From Oscillospiraceae bacterium (GTDB taxonomy: Bacteria > Bacillota > Clostridia > Oscillospirales > Oscillospiraceae): a stretch of DNA of 39,840 nucleotides. The notes under the pieces are model-generated. The model worked only from the letters and a program-made list of their open reading frames with translations. It searched no databases and was not told where the DNA came from. This document shows positions 18,026 to 25,959 of the stretch, piece by piece. Both the position numbers and the translations under genes were made by a program. Every line of letters begins with the position of its first letter. Position 1 is the first letter of the stretch. The DNA lies in NCBI GenBank assembly GCA_902801295.1, contig CADCHN010000028.1:1-39840 (forward strand). Reading direction: 5' to 3'.

Positions 18026-18064
18026 TTGACAAATCTTTCCTCTGGTGATATCATTTTGATATCA
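18026..18064 (+). promoter_or_regulatory. Promoter with tandem TGATATCA palindromes
   Basis: TTGACA (18026-18031), 17-nt spacer and TATCAT (18049-18054) form a strong promoter. Two identical 8-bp palindromes TGATATCA (18046-18053 and 18057-18064) are spaced 11 bp centre to centre, one helical turn; the first overlaps the -10 box. This resembles operators of ribbon-helix-helix repressors, and such a protein is encoded at 19120-19317 in the operon. Confidence 0.75.
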
Positions 18065-18087
18065 AAAAGAAACAGGAGGACAAAACA

Positions 18088-19113
18088 ATGACGGAAAAAG
18101 TACTCACCAATCGGAAAAACGGCATGGGCATGCTGTTTCTGCTGATTCTGCTGTATCTCGGCGCGCTGGCGCTGGTGATCCTGTGCAGCTGGCTCGGCGG
18201 CTGGTTTTACCCTCTGATGGTTCTGGGCATCCTCTATCTCGCGGTCGGCTGGATTCCCTTCCTCGGCCTCAAGGTGCTCAAGCCCCAGGAAGCGCTGGTG
18301 CTGACGCTCTTCGGCAAGTACATCGGCACGCTGAAAGAAGAGGGCTTCTACTACGTCAATCCTTTCTGCGTGGCTGTCAACCCCGCGGCCAAAACCAAGC
18401 TCAACCAGTCCGGCGACGTGGACGGCGGCAACAATAACACCGCCGCGCTGAACGTGCTGCTGACCGGCCAGGGCGCAAGCGTTCAGGCCGAGACGGCCAG
18501 CAAGAAGATCTCGCTCAAGGCCATGACGCTCTCCAATTCCCGCCAGAAGATCAACGACTGCCTCGGCAACCCTGTCGAGATCGGCATCGCGGTGATCTGG
18601 CGCGTCGTGGACACGGCCAAGGCCGTTTTCAACGTCGACAACTACAAGGAGTACCTCTCCCTGCAGTGCGACAGCGCCGTGCGCAATATCGTGCGCATCT
18701 ACCCCTACGACGTGGCGCCCAATGTGGACACCACCGGCGACGGCGTGGCCGATGAAGGCAGCCTGCGCGGCTCGAGCGAGCTGGTGGCCCGCCGCATCAG
18801 GGACGAGATCCAGCAGAAGGTCGGCGAGGCGGGCATCGAGATCATCGAGGCCCGCATCACCTACCTCGCCTACGCCCCCGAGATCGCGGCCGTGATGCTG
18901 CAGCGCCAGCAGGCCAGCGCCATCATCGACGCCCGCAAGATGATCGTCGACGGTGCGGTCGGCATGGTGGAGATGGCGCTCGAGCGCCTGAACGAAAACG
19001 GCGTTGTGCAGCTCGACGAGGAGCGCAAGGCCGCCATGGTCTCGAACCTGCTGGTCGTGCTCTGCGGCAACCGCGACGCGCAGCCGGTCGTCAACTCCGG
19101 CTCGCTGTATTAA
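18088..19113 (+). CDS. SPFH/Band 7 domain membrane protein
   Basis: A 341-residue protein anchored by two N-terminal hydrophobic segments (about 14-34 and 40-60). The SPFH domain follows from [31 protein letters not shown] (63-93) through [40 protein letters not shown] to [58 protein letters not shown], a flotillin-type helical segment. Family members scaffold membrane complexes. At 214-224 a [11 protein letters not shown] loop looks like an EF-hand or dockerin-type calcium loop inserted before SLRGSSE. GGAGGACAAAACA precedes the ATG. First gene of the operon that ends with an ABC transporter. Confidence 0.93.
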   Translation: MTEKVLTNRKNGMGMLFLLILLYLGALALVILCSWLGGWFYPLMVLGILYLAVGWIPFLGLKVLKPQEALVLTLFGKYIGTLKEEGFYYVNPFCVAVNPAAKTKLNQSGDVDGGNNNTAALNVLLTGQGASVQAETASKKISLKAMTLSNSRQKINDCLGNPVEIGIAVIWRVVDTAKAVFNVDNYKEYLSLQCDSAVRNIVRIYPYDVAPNVDTTGDGVADEGSLRGSSELVARRIRDEIQQKVGEAGIEIIEARITYLAYAPEIAAVMLQRQQASAIIDARKMIVDGAVGMVEMALERLNENGVVQLDEERKAAMVSNLLVVLCGNRDAQPVVNSGSLY

Positions 19114-19119
19114 ACCGCC

Positions 19120-19317
19120 ATGGCTGAGAAAAAACAGGTGCCGCTGCGCCTCAACCCCAAGCTCTATGACGCGCTCAGCGCCTGGGCGGAGGACGATTTC
19201 CGCTCGCTCAACGGGCAGATCGAGTATCTGCTGACCGAGTGCGTCCGCCAGCGGAAGAAAAACGGCAAATACGTCTCGGACGAGATCGACGTCCCGCCCG
19301 AGCTGGACATTGAATAG
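19120..19317 (+). CDS. Arc-like ribbon-helix-helix DNA-binding protein
   Basis: A 65-residue protein. [23 protein letters not shown] (4-26) supplies the beta ribbon and first helix, and [21 protein letters not shown] (27-47) the second helix of the Arc/CopG fold; the acidic tail [12 protein letters not shown] follows. RHH dimers bind paired short operators, and the operon promoter carries two 8-bp palindromes, so autoregulation is a reasonable inference. It starts 6 nt after the SPFH stop without a clear Shine-Dalgarno site, which suggests translational coupling. Confidence 0.85.
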   Translation: MAEKKQVPLRLNPKLYDALSAWAEDDFRSLNGQIEYLLTECVRQRKKNGKYVSDEIDVPPELDIE

Positions 19318-19328
19318 GGGGTGAGGTC

Positions 19329-19829
19329 ATGCGCATCCCCTCCCGCGCCGAGGTCGACGCCTTCTGCGGCAGCCCGACCACCCTTTGGCAGCGTATTTTG
19401 GGCATCCTCTCCCCGGTCGTGCTGCTTGGCTCGATCGCGTTTATCCTGATCCGTTTTCCCTCTCTGCCGGAACAGATCCCGACCCACTACAACATGGCCG
19501 GGGAGATCGACGGCTACGGCGGGCGTTTTTCGCTCCTTCTCATGCCGCTGATCGGTCTCGTCATGGATGCTTCGCTCGTCCTTGTGGGGCGCTTCCCGAA
19601 GAGCTGGAACACCGGCGTGCGCATCACGCTCTATAACCGCGTGCGCGTCTACCGCATCCTGCGTGACATGATGGCAGAAACGCGCCTCGGCATGGCGCTG
19701 CTCTTTGCCGGCATTGCCGTTTACCAGAGTCTGACGCCGGAGCACTTTTCCGGCAACGTGATCGGCGTGCTGACGCTGCTGCTTTTCGTTCCGCTCGTGC
19801 GCTATTTCATACGTCTGTTCAAGAAGTGA
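19329..19829 (+). CDS. DUF1648 membrane protein
   Basis: A 166-residue integral membrane protein. The DUF1648 signature LPEQIPTHYNMAGEIDGYGGR (about 45-65) lies after the first hydrophobic segment (25-41). Further helices are about 66-85, 118-132 and 139-160. The molecular role is not known; the motif also occurs in sporulation/immunity-type SdpI proteins. The ATG follows GGGGGTGAGGTC. Part of the SPFH-to-ABC operon, 11 nt after the RHH gene. Confidence 0.85.
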   Translation: MRIPSRAEVDAFCGSPTTLWQRILGILSPVVLLGSIAFILIRFPSLPEQIPTHYNMAGEIDGYGGRFSLLLMPLIGLVMDASLVLVGRFPKSWNTGVRITLYNRVRVYRILRDMMAETRLGMALLFAGIAVYQSLTPEHFSGNVIGVLTLLLFVPLVRYFIRLFKK

Positions 19830-19838
19830 GGCTTTTTT

Positions 19839-20729
19839 ATGAAAGACAAAACGCTTCTGAAATACTTGCTCTGGGCCTTCGGCCTGGGCTGGGCGCTGCA
19901 GATCCCGGCGGCGATCTTTGCCCTGCGCGGGAATACGCTAATCTTCCAGGGGCTGACGATGCTGTCCATGTTCGCGCCGCTGGTGGCGACGGTACTGGCC
20001 GACGTGCCGCTGAGATCGCTGGGATGGCGGCCGCGGTTGCGCGGGAACGTCCGCTGGTATCTGGCCGGCTGGCTTTGCCCGGCTCTGCTGTGTACGCTGG
20101 GCGCGGCGCTCTATTTCCTGCTCTTCCCCGCGCGCCTGGACGCGAGCGGCTCCGCCTTCCTCGCCACGCTCTCCGAGGAGGCGCGGCAGCAGTTTGACGC
20201 GCAGGCGATTCCCGCATCGGTTTTCGTCCTGATCCAGGTCATTGCCGCGCTGAGCTATGCGCCCTTTCTCAATGCGATCCCCGCGGTCGGCGAGGAGGCC
20301 GGCTGGCGGGGCGTCATGCTTCCGCGGCTGAAGGAGCGCTTCGGGCGCGTGTGCGGGCTGCTGCTCGGCGGCGTGATCTGGGGCGCCTGGCACTGGCCGC
20401 TGATGCTGATCGCTGGCTACGAATACGGGCTGCACTATTGGGGCGCGCCGCTGCTGGGCATGCTGCTCTTCTGCCTGTTTACCACGGCGTTGGGTATCCT
20501 GCTCGATGCGCTGTATGTCAAAACAGGCAGCATTTGGGCGCCGGCGCTCGCGCACGGCGCGGTCAACGCCTGCAGCGGCCTGCCGCTGCTGCTCCTTAAC
20601 CCCGCCTATGCCGACCGGCTCACCGTCGGCCCGCTGCCGATCGGCGTGATCGGCGGCGCGCCGCTGCTTGTCGCCGCGCTGTTTGTCCTGTTGAAAAAGG
20701 CGCCCGCTCCGCGGGAGCTGTCTGAATAA
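19839..20729 (+). CDS. CPBP-family intramembrane metalloprotease (Abi/Rce1-like)
   Basis: A 296-residue membrane protein with about eight helices. The CPBP motifs are VGEEAGWRGVMLPRL (EExxxR at about 150-156), GGVIWGAWHWPLML (His near 182) and AHGAVNACSG (His near 247). Family members are glutamic/metal proteases related to CAAX prenyl endopeptidases and are often linked to bacteriocin self-immunity or envelope maturation. GTGAGG precedes the ATG by 8 nt, and the gene follows DUF1648 by 9 nt. The neighbouring ABC exporter suggests that the protease and pump handle a common peptide or lipid, as inference. Confidence 0.9.
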   Translation: MKDKTLLKYLLWAFGLGWALQIPAAIFALRGNTLIFQGLTMLSMFAPLVATVLADVPLRSLGWRPRLRGNVRWYLAGWLCPALLCTLGAALYFLLFPARLDASGSAFLATLSEEARQQFDAQAIPASVFVLIQVIAALSYAPFLNAIPAVGEEAGWRGVMLPRLKERFGRVCGLLLGGVIWGAWHWPLMLIAGYEYGLHYWGAPLLGMLLFCLFTTALGILLDALYVKTGSIWAPALAHGAVNACSGLPLLLLNPAYADRLTVGPLPIGVIGGAPLLVAALFVLLKKAPAPRELSE

Positions 20730-20742
20730 GGGAGGCCTATCC

Positions 20743-21459
20743 ATGCTTCAAATCAACCATCTGACCAAAACCTACGGCGACAAAAAGGCCGTGGACGACC
20801 TGACGCTGCACATCGCCCCGGGCGAAATCTACGGCTTCATCGGCCACAACGGCGCCGGCAAGACCACCACGCTGAAATCCTGCGCGGGCATCCTGCCTTT
20901 TGATGCGGGCGAAATCAAAATCAACGGCATCGACGTGAGCGCGCGCCCGCTCGAAGCCAAGCGCGTGCTGGCCTATCTGCCGGACAATCCCGACCTCTAC
21001 AATTTCCTCTCCGGCATCCAGTATCTGAACTTCATCGCCGACATCTTCGGCGTGGAGAAGGCCGTGCGCGCCGAGCGCATCCGCCGCCTGGCCGACACCT
21101 TCGAGCTGACGGCCGATCTGGCGCAGCCGATCTCCGCCTACTCCCACGGCATGAAGCAGAAGCTGGCGATGATTTCGGGCTGGCTGCACGAGCCGAAGCT
21201 GATTTTGATGGATGAGCCCTTCGTCGGTCTCGATCCGAAAGCCTCCCACCTGCTCAAGGAGATGATGCGCCAGCACTGCGACCGCGGCGGCGCGATCTTC
21301 TTCTCCACCCATGTGCTGGAGGTCGCCGAGAAGCTCTGCGACAAGGTGGCCATTATCAAGGAGGGCCGTCTCATCACCAGCGGCACGATGGAGGAGGTCA
21401 AGGGAGACGCCTCGCTGGAGGACGTGTTCCTGGAACTGGAGGACGGCCATGACGCTTAA
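20743..21459 (+). CDS. ABC transporter ATP-binding protein
   Basis: A 238-residue nucleotide-binding subunit for the permease encoded next. It shows FIGHNGAGKTTT (Walker A, 32-43), YSHGMKQKLAM (signature, in place of LSGGQ), LILMDEPFVGLD (Walker B) and FFSTHVLE (switch His). ABC-2 exporter type ATPases usually have this layout. AAGGGAGG precedes the ATG, and the stop overlaps the permease start by 11 nt. Substrate unknown. Confidence 0.94.
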   Translation: MLQINHLTKTYGDKKAVDDLTLHIAPGEIYGFIGHNGAGKTTTLKSCAGILPFDAGEIKINGIDVSARPLEAKRVLAYLPDNPDLYNFLSGIQYLNFIADIFGVEKAVRAERIRRLADTFELTADLAQPISAYSHGMKQKLAMISGWLHEPKLILMDEPFVGLDPKASHLLKEMMRQHCDRGGAIFFSTHVLEVAEKLCDKVAIIKEGRLITSGTMEEVKGDASLEDVFLELEDGHDA

Positions 21460-23044
21460 AGCGCTGTTTCGCGTGCGTCTGGCGGCGCTGAAAAGCTCGC
21501 TGACCGGCGCCAACCGCAGCAAAAAGCCCCGCACCAAGCTGCAGATTCTCGGCTTTGCCGCGCTGATGCTCTACACCTTCGGCTTTTTCGGCTTTTTCCT
21601 CTATGAAACCTTCGACACCCTGGCCTTTGCCTATTCGATGCTGGGTCTCGGCTGGCTCTTTTTCGCGATGGCCGGGCTGATGAGCTTCGGTCTGATGTTC
21701 GTCGGCAGCGTGTTCACCGCCAAGGCGCAGCTCTATGAGGCCACCGACAACGATCTGCTGCTGAGTATGCCGATCCGCCCGCGCGACGTGCTGCTGAGCC
21801 GGATGTTCCTGCTGCTGGTACTCGACCTGCTCTTCGGCCTGCTCGTCGCCGTGCCCGCCCTGATCGCCTGGATCGGCGCGGCCGGCTTCCAGGTGCGGCA
21901 GTTTGTCCCCGCGCTGCTGATCTTCGTCGTATTGCTGCCGCTGCTGACCCTGATGATCTCGGCGCTCTTCGGCTGGCTGCTGCACCTGATCACCGCACGG
22001 ATGCGCAATCAGTCGATGATGACCGTCGTGCTGTCGCTGATTTTCCTCGCGGCGTACTTTTACTTTGTCTCACAGATGAACCTCTGGATCCAGGAGCTGG
22101 CCGCCAATCCCGAGCCGCTGGCCGGCGCGCTGGGTGCCGTGGCGCCGCTGGTCTGGCTCGGCCGGGCCTGCGCCGACGGCGACTTCGCCGCGCTCGGCGG
22201 CCTGGCGCTCATCGTCGGCGGCGTGCTGATCCTCGGATGGATGGCGCTGGAGCGCAGCTTTCTGCGCACCGCCACCGACCGGCGCGGCGCCGCGAAGGTC
22301 AAATATATGGAAAAGGCCGTGGACGCCGTGCCGCCCGGCCGCGCGCTGCTGCGGCGCGAGCTGAAGCACCTGGCCGCAAGCCCCGCCTACATCCTCAACG
22401 GCGCCCTCGGCGCGTTCATGGCGCCCGTCGCGGCGATCTTCCTGCTCATCAAGCGCGAAAGCATTCTCCCGCTGCTGGCGGTGCCGGGAATCGGAGAACT
22501 GCTGCCGCTGCTGTTGCTGCTCGGCCTCTGCTTCATCTCCGCCACCAACATCCTCACTGCGCCGAGCATTTCCATCGAGGGCAAAAGCCTGTGGCTGCTG
22601 CAGTCGCTGCCGGTTTCACCGCGCGAGGTGCTTGGCGCCAAGCTGAAGATGCACCTGCTGATCTGCCTGCCGCCCGTACTGCTGGCCGGCGCGGCAGCCG
22701 CCGTGCTGCTCAAGCCGGGCGCCCTGCTTACGGCAGCGCTTCTGCTGCTCCCCGCGGCCTGCACGCTCTTTTCCGGGCTGCTGGGGCTGTTTGAAAACCT
22801 CCGCCACCCGAATTTTGACTGGATCAACGAGACGCAGGCCGTCAAGAGCGGCGCAAGCGTTTTGCTGACGATGTTCATCGGCTGGGGCACGCTGATCCTG
22901 CCGCTGCTGGTCTTTGTCATCTGGGGCGATGTGATTCCGAGCTCCGCCGTCATCCTGGGCTTCCTGGGGCTGATGGTGCTGCTGTGCCTGCTGCTGTGGC
23001 GCTGGCTGTCGACCCGCGGCGTGGAAAAATTTCGGGCGCTTTGA
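21449..23044 (+). CDS. Large ABC transporter permease (exporter-type)
   Basis: A 531-residue integral membrane protein with roughly 12 hydrophobic segments, starting MTLKALFRVRLAALKSSLTG. The open frame reaches back to 21311, but those codons overlap the ATPase in another frame; the ATG at 21449 is coupled to the ATPase stop. RELKHLAASPAYILNGALG and the LWLLQSLPVSPREVLGAKLKMHLL coupling segment (about 376-399) are typical of large ABC-2-like permeases that work with a single ATPase. Last gene of the operon, followed by a strong terminator. Substrate unknown. Confidence 0.9.
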   Translation: MTLKALFRVRLAALKSSLTGANRSKKPRTKLQILGFAALMLYTFGFFGFFLYETFDTLAFAYSMLGLGWLFFAMAGLMSFGLMFVGSVFTAKAQLYEATDNDLLLSMPIRPRDVLLSRMFLLLVLDLLFGLLVAVPALIAWIGAAGFQVRQFVPALLIFVVLLPLLTLMISALFGWLLHLITARMRNQSMMTVVLSLIFLAAYFYFVSQMNLWIQELAANPEPLAGALGAVAPLVWLGRACADGDFAALGGLALIVGGVLILGWMALERSFLRTATDRRGAAKVKYMEKAVDAVPPGRALLRRELKHLAASPAYILNGALGAFMAPVAAIFLLIKRESILPLLAVPGIGELLPLLLLLGLCFISATNILTAPSISIEGKSLWLLQSLPVSPREVLGAKLKMHLLICLPPVLLAGAAAAVLLKPGALLTAALLLLPAACTLFSGLLGLFENLRHPNFDWINETQAVKSGASVLLTMFIGWGTLILPLLVFVIWGDVIPSSAVILGFLGLMVLLCLLLWRWLSTRGVEKFRAL

Positions 23045-23050
23045 GCGCTT

Positions 23051-23087
23051 CTCCCTCCTCCGGCACGCCGGAGGAGGGAGTTTTTTT
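23051..23087 (+). terminator. Terminator of the SPFH-ABC operon
   Basis: A perfect 13-bp stem (23051-23063 with 23068-23080, arm CTCCCTCCTCCGG), a 4-nt loop CACG and seven T residues. Confidence 0.92.
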
Positions 23088-23107
23088 GATAAATCTTCGA
23101 AAAAGTG

Positions 23108-23136
23108 TTGACAAAGCCGCGATGATTTGATATTAT
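23108..23136 (+). promoter_or_regulatory. tRNA operon promoter
   Basis: TTGACA (23108-23113), 17-nt spacer, TATTAT (23131-23136), 11 nt before the tRNA-Asp 5' end. Confidence 0.8.
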
Positions 23137-23147
23137 AATCCAGCCGT

Positions 23148-23224
23148 GGCCGAGTGGTTCAGTCGGTTAGAACGCCGGCCTGTCACGCCGGAGGTCGAGG
23201 GTTCAAGTCCCTTCTCGGTCGCCA
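23148..23224 (+). tRNA. tRNA-Asp (GTC)
   Basis: 77 nt including encoded CCA. The acceptor stem GGCCGAG/CTCGGTC closes with one G-U pair, the anticodon arm is CCGGC-CTGTCAC-GCCGG with anticodon GTC, and the T-loop is TTCAAGT. Discriminator G73 fits aspartate. Confidence 0.96.
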
Positions 23225-23226
23225 CT

Positions 23227-23256
23227 CATGCCCCTTCTTGAAGGGGCATGAATTTT
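23227..23256 (+). other. Hairpin between the two tRNAs
   Basis: CATGCCCCTT (23227-23236) pairs with AAGGGGCATG (23241-23250), followed by AATTTT. It could be a processing hairpin or weak terminator between tRNA-Asp and tRNA-Thr. Confidence 0.6.
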
Positions 23257-23332
<76 letters not shown>

Positions 23333-23334
23333 GA

Positions 23335-23366
23335 AAACAGTCACCCCGCTGGGGTGGCTGTTTTTT
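23335..23366 (+). terminator. Terminator after tRNA-Thr
   Basis: A 13-bp stem (23335-23347 with 23351-23363, one T-G pair) with a 3-nt loop and six T residues, starting 2 nt after the CCA. Confidence 0.9.
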
Positions 23367-23387
23367 GCATTTGAGGCTTGTTTTCGA

Positions 23388-23492
23388 GCTGGCGACCTAT
23401 TTGAGCGAGCGCAAGCGAGCGGAAAAGGCATCACAGTGTATAGCGCGCAGACGCTATGCGCTGTGCCAGTTCGAATCTGGCTGTCAGCTCCA
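23388..23492 (+). repeat. tRNA-Thr 3'-end duplicate within a tRNA-like fold
   Basis: 23465-23492 repeats the last 28 nt of tRNA-Thr (T-arm, 3' acceptor strand, CCA) with one mismatch, 160 nt downstream. Just before it, 23433-23446 and 23453-23466 can form a 14-bp hairpin with a cgcaga loop (some G-U pairs; its last base overlaps the repeat). GCTGGCG at 23388-23394 can pair with TGTCAGC (23483-23489) as a 7-bp acceptor with two wobbles. There is no D-arm or clear anticodon. It is either an attachment-site scar or a tRNA-derived element. Confidence 0.6.
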
Positions 23493-23530
23493 AAACCCGA
23501 GCGATTCCAAAAGAATCTCTCGGGTTTTCT
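23492..23530 (+). terminator. Terminator after the tRNA-like element
   Basis: AAAACCCGAG (23492-23501) pairs with CTCGGGTTTT (23519-23528), and GATTC/GAATC extend the stem inside. It begins at the last base of the duplicated CCA. Confidence 0.85.
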
Positions 23531-23557
23531 TCATTCCCTTCCACCATTCGAATTTTC

Positions 23558-23586
23558 TTGACCTGTCGGGAAGAATGTAATAGAAT
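23558..23586 (+). promoter_or_regulatory. Promoter of the 23633 gene
   Basis: TTGACC (23558-23563), 17-nt spacer, TAGAAT (23581-23586), 46 nt before the ATG. Confidence 0.7.
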
Positions 23587-23632
23587 AATTATATGTTGTA
23601 CGCATGTTCCGCAGAGGAAAGGAGATAACACC

Positions 23633-24430
23633 ATGGACGAAAGAAGCTTTGTGGCAGAGCCCGGCTTTGACGGGCAGAAAAAGCGCCCCAATTGGAAGAA
23701 AATCGCAGTGATCGCCGGTATCGTCATCGTGTTGGTCGCGGTTTTGGCCCTGCTGTTTACGCTGATTTTCAACAGCAGCAGCAAAACCACGCCGATCAAG
23801 GTGATGGAAAAATACGCCAACGCCAGGGAAATCAAGCTCGAGGCCGTCGTGAAGGATATGGTCGGCGGCGTCGAGGGCAATAACGCCGCCAAGATCATCA
23901 AGCTCGCCGCGAAGAGTGACGAGTTCAAGGACAAGATCGAGGAGCTTGAGGAAGACGCCGTCGATGCCTATGAGGACAACCAGGACGAATACGGCAAAAA
24001 CTTCAAGATCCGCTACAAAAACGACAAAGAAGTCGAGGAAAAGCTTGACCGCGACGACCTGAAGGACTACAAGAGCCGCATCAAGGATCTGGGCGAGGAC
24101 TACGCCGCGCTGGGTAAGGCGCTCGGCAAGCTCAAGAGCGGCGACCTGAAGGATCTGGCTGACGACCTTGATATGAGCACCAAGGATCTGAAAGAGTGCA
24201 TCGACTGCCTGAAAACCATCGGCCAGAAGCTCAAGGGCGCCGAGGTCAGCGAAGGCTACGATCTGGAGTACCTCATCACGATCACCGGCAGTGAGCTGGA
24301 CGAGCCCGAGGAAGACGACGGCGAGCTGACCGTGCTGAAGGTCAACGGCAAGTGGGTCTCCACCCAGGGCCTCGGCCTGCTTTACACGCTCTACAGCACC
24401 ATCAGCAACGCAGTCAAAGACTACGTCTGA
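23633..24430 (+). CDS. Membrane-anchored extracytoplasmic protein, unknown function
   Basis: I do not recognise this 265-residue protein. A short basic N-terminus (QKKRPNWKK) precedes one transmembrane helix (about 24-46, IAVIAGIVIVLVAVLALLF), and the rest should lie outside. The body is highly charged, mostly helical (residues 60-200), rich in Asp, Glu and Lys, and ends with a predicted beta part containing ELTVLKVNGKWVS, which recalls the small NTF2-like/DUF4878-type domains of Firmicutes lipoproteins. AAAGGAGATAACACC places the start at the ATG 23633, not at upstream codons. It has its own promoter and a terminator, so it is monocistronic. Confidence 0.8.
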   Translation: MDERSFVAEPGFDGQKKRPNWKKIAVIAGIVIVLVAVLALLFTLIFNSSSKTTPIKVMEKYANAREIKLEAVVKDMVGGVEGNNAAKIIKLAAKSDEFKDKIEELEEDAVDAYEDNQDEYGKNFKIRYKNDKEVEEKLDRDDLKDYKSRIKDLGEDYAALGKALGKLKSGDLKDLADDLDMSTKDLKECIDCLKTIGQKLKGAEVSEGYDLEYLITITGSELDEPEEDDGELTVLKVNGKWVSTQGLGLLYTLYSTISNAVKDYV

Positions 24431-24452
24431 TCCTGTTCTCCGCATGCCTCAT

Positions 24453-24478
24453 AACCCCCGCCCGAGGGCGGGGGTTTA
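24453..24478 (+). terminator. Terminator after the 23633 gene
   Basis: AACCCCCGCCC (24453-24463) and GGGCGGGGGTT (24466-24476) form a GC-rich stem with a tight loop followed by TAT CC. It lies 22 nt past the stop. Confidence 0.75.
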
Positions 24479-24502
24479 TCCTTCAAGAAGGACGATAAAG
24501 AT

Positions 24503-25828
24503 ATGAAAATTGTCCGCATGATTCTCACCGTAATCCTGGTTCTGATGCTGATTTCCGCGCTGGGCGCCCTGCTGCAGAGCCGGGATCTGCTGCCCGCGCC
24601 CTCTCCCGTGCCGGTGATGGCGCCTGAGCCGACGCCAAGTCCTGAGCCGACGCCCGAGCCGACACCGGAACCCACCCCGGCGCCGACGCCCGAGCCCACA
24701 CCGGAACCCACGCCGGAACCGACCCCCGAGCCGGACTGGCCGGCCGAACAGCTTGCGCTGTCTCTGGAGGATGCGGCGCTCGAGGCAGATCTTCTGGACG
24801 GCGATTATATGACCCTGGCGGAGCTTCCCGGCGGCAGCGCGCTGACGCTGCGGGCCGAGCAGCCGATTGCCGGGCTGTACCTGCTCTGGAACGATCATCC
24901 GCAGCCCTGGACGCTGGAGACGCCGGACGGCGACCTTGAGGGCGGCACATGGGGCTTTATGCACGAATTCCTCGCGCTGCCCGCACCGGCGGAGGAGCTG
25001 ACGCTGCGCCTCGGCCCGGAGGCTGTCGCGCTGTGTGAAATATACGCCTTTTCCGAAGGCATCCTGCCCGACTGGGTGCAGTGCTGGGAGCCGCCCTGTG
25101 AACAGGCCGATCTTCTGCTCTTTCCCACCCATGCCGACGACGAGTTCATCTTCTTCGGCGGTGTGATCCCCGCCTATGCCGCCGGCCGCGGCCTGGACGT
25201 ACAGGTCGCCTATATGACCTCGCCCTACATCGGCACCGAGCGCTTCCGCTGCCACGAGCTGCTTGACGGGCTCTGGACGGCCGGCATGCACCACTATCCG
25301 GTGACCACCGGCCTGCGCGACATTATGCTCGAGTCGCTCGACTCCGCCCGCTACTACTACGGCGCGGACACCTTCACCGCCTTCCAGGTGGAACAGATCC
25401 GCCGCTTCCGGCCGCAGGTCGTCGTCGGACACGATCTGGACGGCGAATACGGCCATCCCGCGCACCAGCTGGCCGCCCGCACGCTGCAGCCGGCGGTGGA
25501 AGCCGCGGCCGATCCCGCGCAGTACCCCGACAGCGCCGAGCGCTACGGCGCCTGGGACACGCCCAAGCTCTATCTGCATCTCTACGGAGACACGCCCACC
25601 GTGCTCGACTATGAAACGCCGCTGGAGGCCTTCGACGGCATGACCGCGTATGACGTCGCAACGGCCGCCTACGCCATGCATCTGTCGCAGCAGCACTGGG
25701 CCTTTACGGTCTACTCCTTTGACTCCCCCACAGACAGCCACCGCTTCGGGCTGGTGCGTTCTCTGGTGGGCGAGGACGAGGCGCGCGACGACCTGATGGA
25801 ACATATCACACCAAGAAACGAGGGATGA
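24503..25828 (+). CDS. Anchored PIG-L family deacetylase with proline-threonine spacer
   Basis: A 441-residue protein of four parts: an N-terminal signal anchor (5-24), a low-complexity EPTP repeat (40-78) that works as a cell-wall spacer, a beta-rich module (about 81-200), and a PIG-L/LmbE zinc hydrolase domain. In that domain PTHADDE (H210, D212, D213, E214) and EYGHPAHQ (315-322) supply the zinc ligands and catalytic Asp. Family members remove N-acetyl groups from GlcNAc-containing glycans or glycoconjugates. It is exported, so the substrate is probably a surface or host glycan. AAGGAC lies 10 nt before the ATG. Monocistronic; the terminator stem overlaps its stop codon. Confidence 0.9.
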   Translation: MKIVRMILTVILVLMLISALGALLQSRDLLPAPSPVPVMAPEPTPSPEPTPEPTPEPTPAPTPEPTPEPTPEPTPEPDWPAEQLALSLEDAALEADLLDGDYMTLAELPGGSALTLRAEQPIAGLYLLWNDHPQPWTLETPDGDLEGGTWGFMHEFLALPAPAEELTLRLGPEAVALCEIYAFSEGILPDWVQCWEPPCEQADLLLFPTHADDEFIFFGGVIPAYAAGRGLDVQVAYMTSPYIGTERFRCHELLDGLWTAGMHHYPVTTGLRDIMLESLDSARYYYGADTFTAFQVEQIRRFRPQVVVGHDLDGEYGHPAHQLAARTLQPAVEAAADPAQYPDSAERYGAWDTPKLYLHLYGDTPTVLDYETPLEAFDGMTAYDVATAAYAMHLSQQHWAFTVYSFDSPTDSHRFGLVRSLVGEDEARDDLMEHITPRNEG

Positions 25829-25855
25829 GGCATTGGCCTCATCCCTCGTTTCTCG
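25816..25855 (+). terminator. Terminator of the PIG-L gene
   Basis: A perfect 15-bp stem (25816-25830 with 25837-25851, arm AAACGAGGGATGAGG) with a 6-nt loop. The PIG-L stop codon lies within the left arm. Confidence 0.85.
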
Positions 25856-25887
25856 GGCGGATATTCCCGGGTGCGTGAAGAAAATGG

Positions 25888-25916
25888 TTGCCAAAGCGGG
25901 CTTGCGCGGTTACAAT
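25888..25916 (+). promoter_or_regulatory. Promoter of the hprK-dnaE gene block
   Basis: TTGCCA (25888-25893), 17-nt spacer, TACAAT (25911-25916), 43 nt before the hprK ATG. Confidence 0.75.
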
Positions 25917-25959
25917 AGGAATAAACTATATCGGCAGCATCTGCCAAGGAGGAGAGCCC

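Noticed and set aside
23388..23492. A selenocysteine or type II tRNA gene
   Set aside because: There is no D-arm, no TCA anticodon loop and no normal spacing between acceptor and anticodon arms.
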